In this document: positions 58,721-64,000 of the stretch, piece by piece
Numbering within the stretch: the stretch's first letter is position 1
Layout: every line of letters begins with the position of its first letter
Source: Gnetum montanum
Lineage: Eukaryota > Streptophyta > Gnetopsida > Gnetales > Gnetaceae
Direction of reading: 5' to 3'
DNA: 64,000 nucleotides
Assembly (NCBI GenBank): GCA_015680685.1
Contig: MNCI01025343.1
Coordinates: 272,481 to 336,480 of the forward strand
Notes under the pieces: generated by a model
What the model was told of the DNA's origin: nothing
Databases searched by the model: none
The model's input: the letters and a program-made list of their open reading frames with translations, nothing else
Made by a program: the position numbers and the translations under genes

Positions 58721-59146
58721 GAAACATTAGCCATGTTAGTGGTGGCCTACCATAGCCAAGCTAGCACTATAAGTAGTGGAGGACATAGAGGGGTGTAAGG
58801 ATGATTAACTCTTAATAATTCACTTATAGCTATTGGTCAAGATATGGGATAATATCTTTTGATAATATTGATTATATTAATAGGATAGGGACCTCCTCTC
58901 CCTTCGTCCAATGTTAATGTTTTAATGGAATGTCTAATTTCCTACTTTAGAGGATAGGCTTTTCAAGATTTGATATAAGGATGAAAACTTGAAAAAGCAT
59001 TTCCAAAATCATTTGGTCTTTCTTTTTTGTTGATTTAGAGTTTCCCCTCTTTACAGTAGTCATTTGATGTAGTTCCTTCTCTTCAAAACTTTTCTAAAAT
59101 TTTCCTAAATAAGGGACATTTACTGAATCTTGTTTCACTTATATTG
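58721..59146. other. No gene recognised
   Basis: 426 bp of AT-rich sequence between element B and the next solo LTR. The first 40 bases resemble the repeat phrase near 31660. No coding motif is visible. Confidence 0.5.
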
Positions 59147-59151
59147 ATGAT

Positions 59152-60657
59152 TGTAACGACGGAAAATGTCGGCAGCTGNACGATGCCCTGAACAGTCTTG
59201 TCGATCAGACAGGGACTTACTAATCAGTAAACCGATGGAGATTACGGATGTTGCGTGGGACGATTTGATTTGACGGATCGCAAAATGAGAGAAAAACGAT
59301 GCAGATGAATTATAACGATGATAACGCTAACACGGTAAAGAGAAGCAAATACGAGAGAAACGCGTGGTTTCAAGATCTACGTTTTGACTTGAAGAATGAA
59401 TATTTTGTATACCACGTTACAATGGGGAGACCCCGATTACTTGATGTAAAGCAAACACGAAATAACAAGAAAACTGTCCAAGCAGAAGTACAGAATGAAG
59501 TTCGATCTACCTCGTAGGCCAGAGATGGGATGCAAGGAAGGTCAAGTACTGACATCTATTGATCAACTGCTTCTGATCAATAGAAACTCACAAACCACAC
59601 CAGATGATCTCTTGATCTCTGATCTGCTCCTTTTGCCTTAGGTAGTCTTTGCTCGAAACTGTCGATGATCACCAATGGAGTAAGTTGTGTCTTCGCCAAA
59701 GGGGTAATTGCTTCTGCTGCCAATGTTCAGGTGAAATGTCTCCTGTCTGTTGAAAGATAGTGCTGCCAAATGATTGCTAGAAAATTCTGCTCTCTCTCTC
59801 TCTGTCTGGGTGTTTCTCTCTGTTCTGTCTTGTTGCCTCCTATTTTTCTTCACCAACTGGGACATTTATAGGTTTAACAATATGCGGAGCAGGTCTGGCT
59901 GTGATGACACGTGTCTCAAACCTTTTGAAATGCCGTTGACCTAACCAGCTTTGCGTTGAACTTTATGATTACACACAATACGCTCATTTGCGTACTGTGC
60001 GTGTGAATGACAGATGTGCGTTGGGCATGTCTCAGCTGACTTTAGGCTATATTACGCTCATTCGCATTGCGTCATGTACAAGAGCGTAATAGAGCATGAC
60101 AACAATGTATTCAAGCTATTTTACGCTCGTTTACGCCGCCGAGCATCGTGAAGCGTAAAAGATGATTAGCTTGGCGATGCATTACACTGAGATACGCTGC
60201 ATTGCGTAACGAGCGTAAAGTGATCTATCTGCAAGCGAAGAGAAAAGAGTTGATCTATTGCGCTTCCTTGGACTTTGCCTTTGACTTTTTCGAGGCTCAT
60301 TACGCTGCCGTGCGTAATAGAGCGTAAAATCGGCCTTGGACAAAAGACTTAGCAAAATATACGATAAGTCGCATATTACGCTGCTTAAGCCTCTCTAGAT
60401 CCCGAAGTAAGTTGCCTTCTGATACTAGACTATGTTGAATAGAATCACGCTAAGCGTCATTACGCTGCGTCGCGTGATATAGCGTACAAAGATAAAACAT
60501 AGTGATATTGGAAATCTGCAAAGGAAATCAAAGACTTGATGCCGCGCGTCTCCTTGCCTTACTCTGCCTTGTTCTCCCTTCTAGAATTCGGTCATGTATT
60601 CTTGCCTAAATCGTGAATCTTTGCCTGAGGTCGACTCGCAATTTTCACGGTGTTTCA
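59152..60657 (-). mobile_element. Solo LTR, Tat-type relative of element C, minus strand
   Basis: 1506 bp with a perfect duplication ATGAT (59147-59151, 60658-60662). On the minus strand it starts TGAAACACCGTGAAAATTG and ends CCGTCGTTACA, nearly the termini of C. U3 (59960-60490) carries many TTACGC/GCGTAA words. The TATA box TATAAATGTC is at 59863-59872. A single N lies at 59178. It has no internal sequence. Confidence 0.92.
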
Positions 60658-60662
60658 ATGAT

Positions 60663-63055
60663 GTTCTCTTATGTAGTAACTACCTTGGTAGCACATTTCT
60701 GTTGTGACTATATTGATAGTTCCCCTTGCATGACCAATAGTGGTACTTTTGGTAGAGGATTAGGAGGTTAATAAGATGAACCTACTACTAGTTGACATGT
60801 GTAAGGATGTAAATCCATGCATGGGATCATAGGCCTATCATATTTTGCTGGATGGTAGAGAGAAGAAGCATGAATAGAAGTACTTTTAGGATATATAGGA
60901 TATTGTACATAGTATCCATAAGGATCTAATTATCGGTATGGATACTATTACCTTAGCAATGGCATCCCACATGATTGTGGTTGTTGCCACTATTATTGGT
61001 ATTGCTCCTATGATTGAGAATAAGGCTCACTTGGATAATATAGTTTTTGATAAGATTATCTATGATTATCTTGTAAGCAAGGTAATTGTCTATGCATCTA
61101 TTTTTCTTAACAAAATTCAAATTTAGTATGTATTCCTTTGACTCTTGTAAGTGGGCCATAATAGGACAACATCCTTTAGGATGTTCATACTAGCATACTT
61201 TACATTTAGTGTCATCTTCAAAGCTTGAGTTCATAATTTTATCAATTGCATTAACTTTTCCTTTGTTTTCTTTCTCACATCCATTATCCTTTCTCTTCCT
61301 CCTATTCTTATTTTTGTTCAAGACTTTTTTAGGTTTCTCTTCTACTATCTTTAGTGGTGTGATAAATTCTTCATTCACAGAGTCTCATATTTTTTCTACC
61401 TTTGTTGCAATATCATTTATTGATTTTTGAATAGGTAGAGTATTTCACTAGATCACATCATATAAGGTTCCTTCTTCTTGCATTTCACATATCCTTACAT
61501 CTCTTTTTCTAATGGCTATTAATCTATTGTACTCTTCATTAGATTTCATTTTACGCAACTCTTCTTTTTCTTTCACTACATGGTCTAGCAACCTTTGAAT
61601 TCAATGAGGTATTATCTCTGATAATCTACCTTGGGCATATACTCCAATGGTCTCTCCAGTTTTATTTCTTAATCTGCTGATGATGTGTTGTAGTTGTTCC
61701 CTTTGAGAAAATCCATGGCTTGGGCATTTATGTAATAGGAAATAGTATTTACCCATTGATATATCAAAGGATTTATGTGTCCCTTATTTCTATCCTTGGA
61801 TTTTTTCCATCAAGTTTGACACTTTGGACTAAGTTTAGTATTTATCATTGAAACGTTCTAGCATAGTACTCCATCTTTTAATTGATTCTGCTTCTAAGGA
61901 TCTATACCAACTCTCTACTTTCTTAATAAGTATTTTGGGAAATAACTTTAATTTTTTCCAATTATTCTCTATATTTTGTAGGATGTAGGAATCATGGAAG
62001 GTTTGGAGATGATGTTGTGAAGCTACATTATATTCTCACTCGAACTTTGGAATATTATTTATATCAATTTGCTTGATGTGATTATCCCTTAGATGTCTAG
62101 TAGATATGTATACTACTTCCCTAATATTAATCATATTGCAAGTGGCTAGTAGGAGTTCTTCATAATTTTTGGATTCATAAGCTCTATTGTAGTAATGACC
62201 CCTTTGATGCTCATTATGTTCTCTTCTCTCATGCCTAATTTCTCTTTCTCTATCTTCTTCTTCATCTTCCATGTCCTTAGGATGCCTTTTTTTCTATTAG
62301 CATGTCTCTCATGATCCATTCTTCTTTCCTATCATGATTCCTTGTTATTCATTTTCTCCTATCAAGGTTTGTTGATGAGTGCAATGAAAAGGATGGCGAA
62401 ATTGGAGAATGGTGTTGGCTAGTTCTCCTTCTATGACTCTTGGATGCATCCCTTCTAGACTTATTGGAGGTTTTAGGCTTCAAATTCTCCTTAAGTCTAG
62501 AGTTTACCTCATCTCTTCTCAGCATTTCTACAAGAGTTGAATATAACTTTATCTTCATAGGATCTTCAATACATATGACTAGTACTAAGAGCTAGATTTA
62601 AGAGTCTAGTGAGACTTTTCAACTTTATATGATTTGTCTTCTTTCTTATCAAGGATGATTGCTTATGGTGCTTTCTTTCCTCTCCTACTCATATCTTTCT
62701 ACCATAATAATGTTCCTTCTTGCTTGAGCTTCTATTGGTTGATATGGCCTAGTCATGTTCTTGGTAACTTGATATCCTTCTTGTATGTGGTCAAGATTTG
62801 ACCTTATAAATGATTCTTGAAGCATAGATGGTGCTAAATGTTTTGGTGATAAGACAATATTACCTTATAAATCTTTCAATTTGAATTATTCATCTTGGTG
62901 GAAATAAATTTGAAATTAGGATAATAAGGATTGGTATGAACATATGAGATTCTTATTTACATTGATGCATTCTAGTCTTCTTTATTATAATCTTTGTCAT
63001 TACTTTTGTTAAGATCAATAGTAGGTGGAGATTTTACTTTGGATATGGAAGCCAT
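60663..63055 (-). pseudogene. Element D gag (Athila-like)
   Basis: The minus-strand ATG at 63055 starts MASISKVKSPPT, comparable with MSSSPHKSTSPP in A. Recognisable blocks: ISYVHTNPYYPNFKF; EDREREIRHERREH, IKQIDINNIPKFE (62272-62036, capsid start); a Lys-rich linker NKNKNRRKRK; and CKVC (stop) YEHPKGCCPIMAHLQES at about 61205-61145, the same cysteine motif. Many stops and frameshifts. The 3' remainder of D is lost beyond the solo LTR. Confidence 0.75.
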
Positions 63056-63179
63056 TTTAATGTGGTTCATGCTTAAGTATGTGTGTATTTTGCAAAATTA
63101 TTTTAAGTTTAAAAGATAGACTTGATGATGCTTGATACAACGAATTGCATAATATCAACTAACTAGAAAACATTGACAC

Positions 63180-63199
63180 ATCCCTAGCAACAACACCAA
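63180..63199 (-). promoter_or_regulatory. Primer-binding site of element D
   Basis: The minus strand reads TTGGTGTTGTTGCTAGGGAT after the LTR end. It is a decayed tRNA-Asp-type site like those of A and B. Confidence 0.7.
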
Positions 63200-63582
63200 T
63201 GATAAATGGTAGAGAATTCCAACACTCAACCATATAAGTCACAAGTATTCATGCACAATTAGATCATAATCTATGGATAGATAAGGTAAGTATACTAGTG
63301 AGTTAATAAGAAGTTCATGGTTGTTTTCTTCCTACTTAGAGTTAGTTAGGTGAAAAATGTATGGTTTAACTCTTAGTGAGGTATGTAATAAAACGATATT
63401 GTTGGCTATTAAATGTGCTAAAGGTAAATATAGTAAAAATGAATGTAAATTCTATCTCTAAATACAATGAAAATGTAAAGCTATTCTAGCCTATAGTAAG
63501 AAGTATATATTCCTAGTTTTCTGTGCATCTTTTAGGCTAATGTAATTGTTGTTGGGATTACCAAGTAACTTTACTACTGAGT
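63200..63582 (-). repeat. 5' LTR of element D, interrupted
   Basis: From TGATAAATGG at 63200 the sequence follows A's LTR in outline (ACACTCAACCATA, then GGGATTACCAAGTAA near 63555). It is broken at 63582 by a plus-strand LTR. The rest is outside the window. Confidence 0.65.
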
Positions 63583-64000
63583 TGATGAATCATGATTCAT
63601 TGGGCTCCAATATCAGACCCCCGATATTGGATCTATGATATTGGGTACGCTATATCCCGACCTAAGTAACAATATTGGGTACACGATATCATGACTCCTG
63701 TGTGGGCCTATAAATACACATGTAGGCACATGGAGTAAGTAAGTTAAGAGAGGAAAGTTAGAGTAGTCTTTTAGTTTTCATTTTTAGTTCTTCTCAACCC
63801 TTCCTCCCAGTACATGTCGGCAGTGTGATGATTGTAATTGTATGAAATCCTTTATTCGAGTGTGATGTACTTGGACATGCACATGATCGGAAATAAAGAT
63901 CGAGATTACTTCATCATTGCAGCATTCACTTTAATTATTTAATTGTTATTAAACGTGGAATGAGTACAACTTAATCATGAGCATCTACGTGTGACTACTT
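63583..64000 (+). mobile_element. LTR of Athila-like family E, 5' part, runs off the window
   Basis: It starts TGATGAATCATGATTC. U3 has GATATTGG, ACGATATC and ATATCAGA words. The TATA box CCTATAAATAC is at 63707-63717. From 63820 it matches 367-600 closely. Whether it is solo or part of a full element cannot be decided. Confidence 0.8.

Overview
The window is repeat-dense nuclear DNA of a land plant with a large genome, probably a seed plant. The reasons are nested Ty3/gypsy elements of Athila and Tat/Ogre type, decayed Ty1/copia elements, tRNA-Asp and Met-type primer sites, and fragments of plant genes (CslD, XTH, DUF26, KDM5-like). I see no intact host gene, RNA gene or CRISPR array. Almost every coding region carries premature stops, many explainable by C-to-T change. 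Assembly gaps lie at 3026-3847, 15513-15554 and 49713-50339, with single Ns at 8514, 17358, 23665, 43803, 47072 and 59178.
Layout. 14-996: a solo LTR of the Athila-like family. 1002-5187: anonymous sequence with an LTR scrap. 5190-26683: a minus-strand copia element (F). A complex insertion at 10204-14385 splits its pol; this insertion carries fragments of at least four host genes in one orientation (Pack-MULE-like). F is split again by Athila-like element A (15137-23918), which keeps gag and protease but lacks RT and integrase and holds a solo Tat LTR (17581-19728). 26684-29345: a plus-strand copia pol remnant (G). 29346-30900: the 3' end of a gypsy element (I). 30890-31693: diverged long repeats.
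31699-58715: Athila-like element B, minus strand, with all pol domains but heavily decayed and with TSD CTTGT. Element C (38688-55840, plus strand, TSD GGGTG, two 1601-bp LTRs) sits inside the cysteine motif of B's gag. After B come a solo Tat LTR (59152-60657, TSD ATGAT), the gag end of a third Athila-like element D (60663-63582), and an LTR that leaves the window at 64000.
The most interesting object is C. It is a 17-kb Tat/Ogre-like retrotransposon with gag, protease, RT, RNase H, a second archaeal-type RNase H and integrase. About 5 kb separates protease from RT, and on the opposite strand of this spacer lies an eight-exon gene whose seven inferred introns all have GT-AG borders and matching phase. 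Exon 2 resembles FCP1/NIF-type (HAD) phosphatase domains but lacks the key aspartates; exon 7 looks coiled-coil. The spacer ends in a strong splice acceptor just before the RT frame, so the antisense gene may lie within a sense-strand intron. C is also rich in the word TTACGC/GCGTAA, and each LTR family here carries its own repeated palindromic word upstream of its TATA box.
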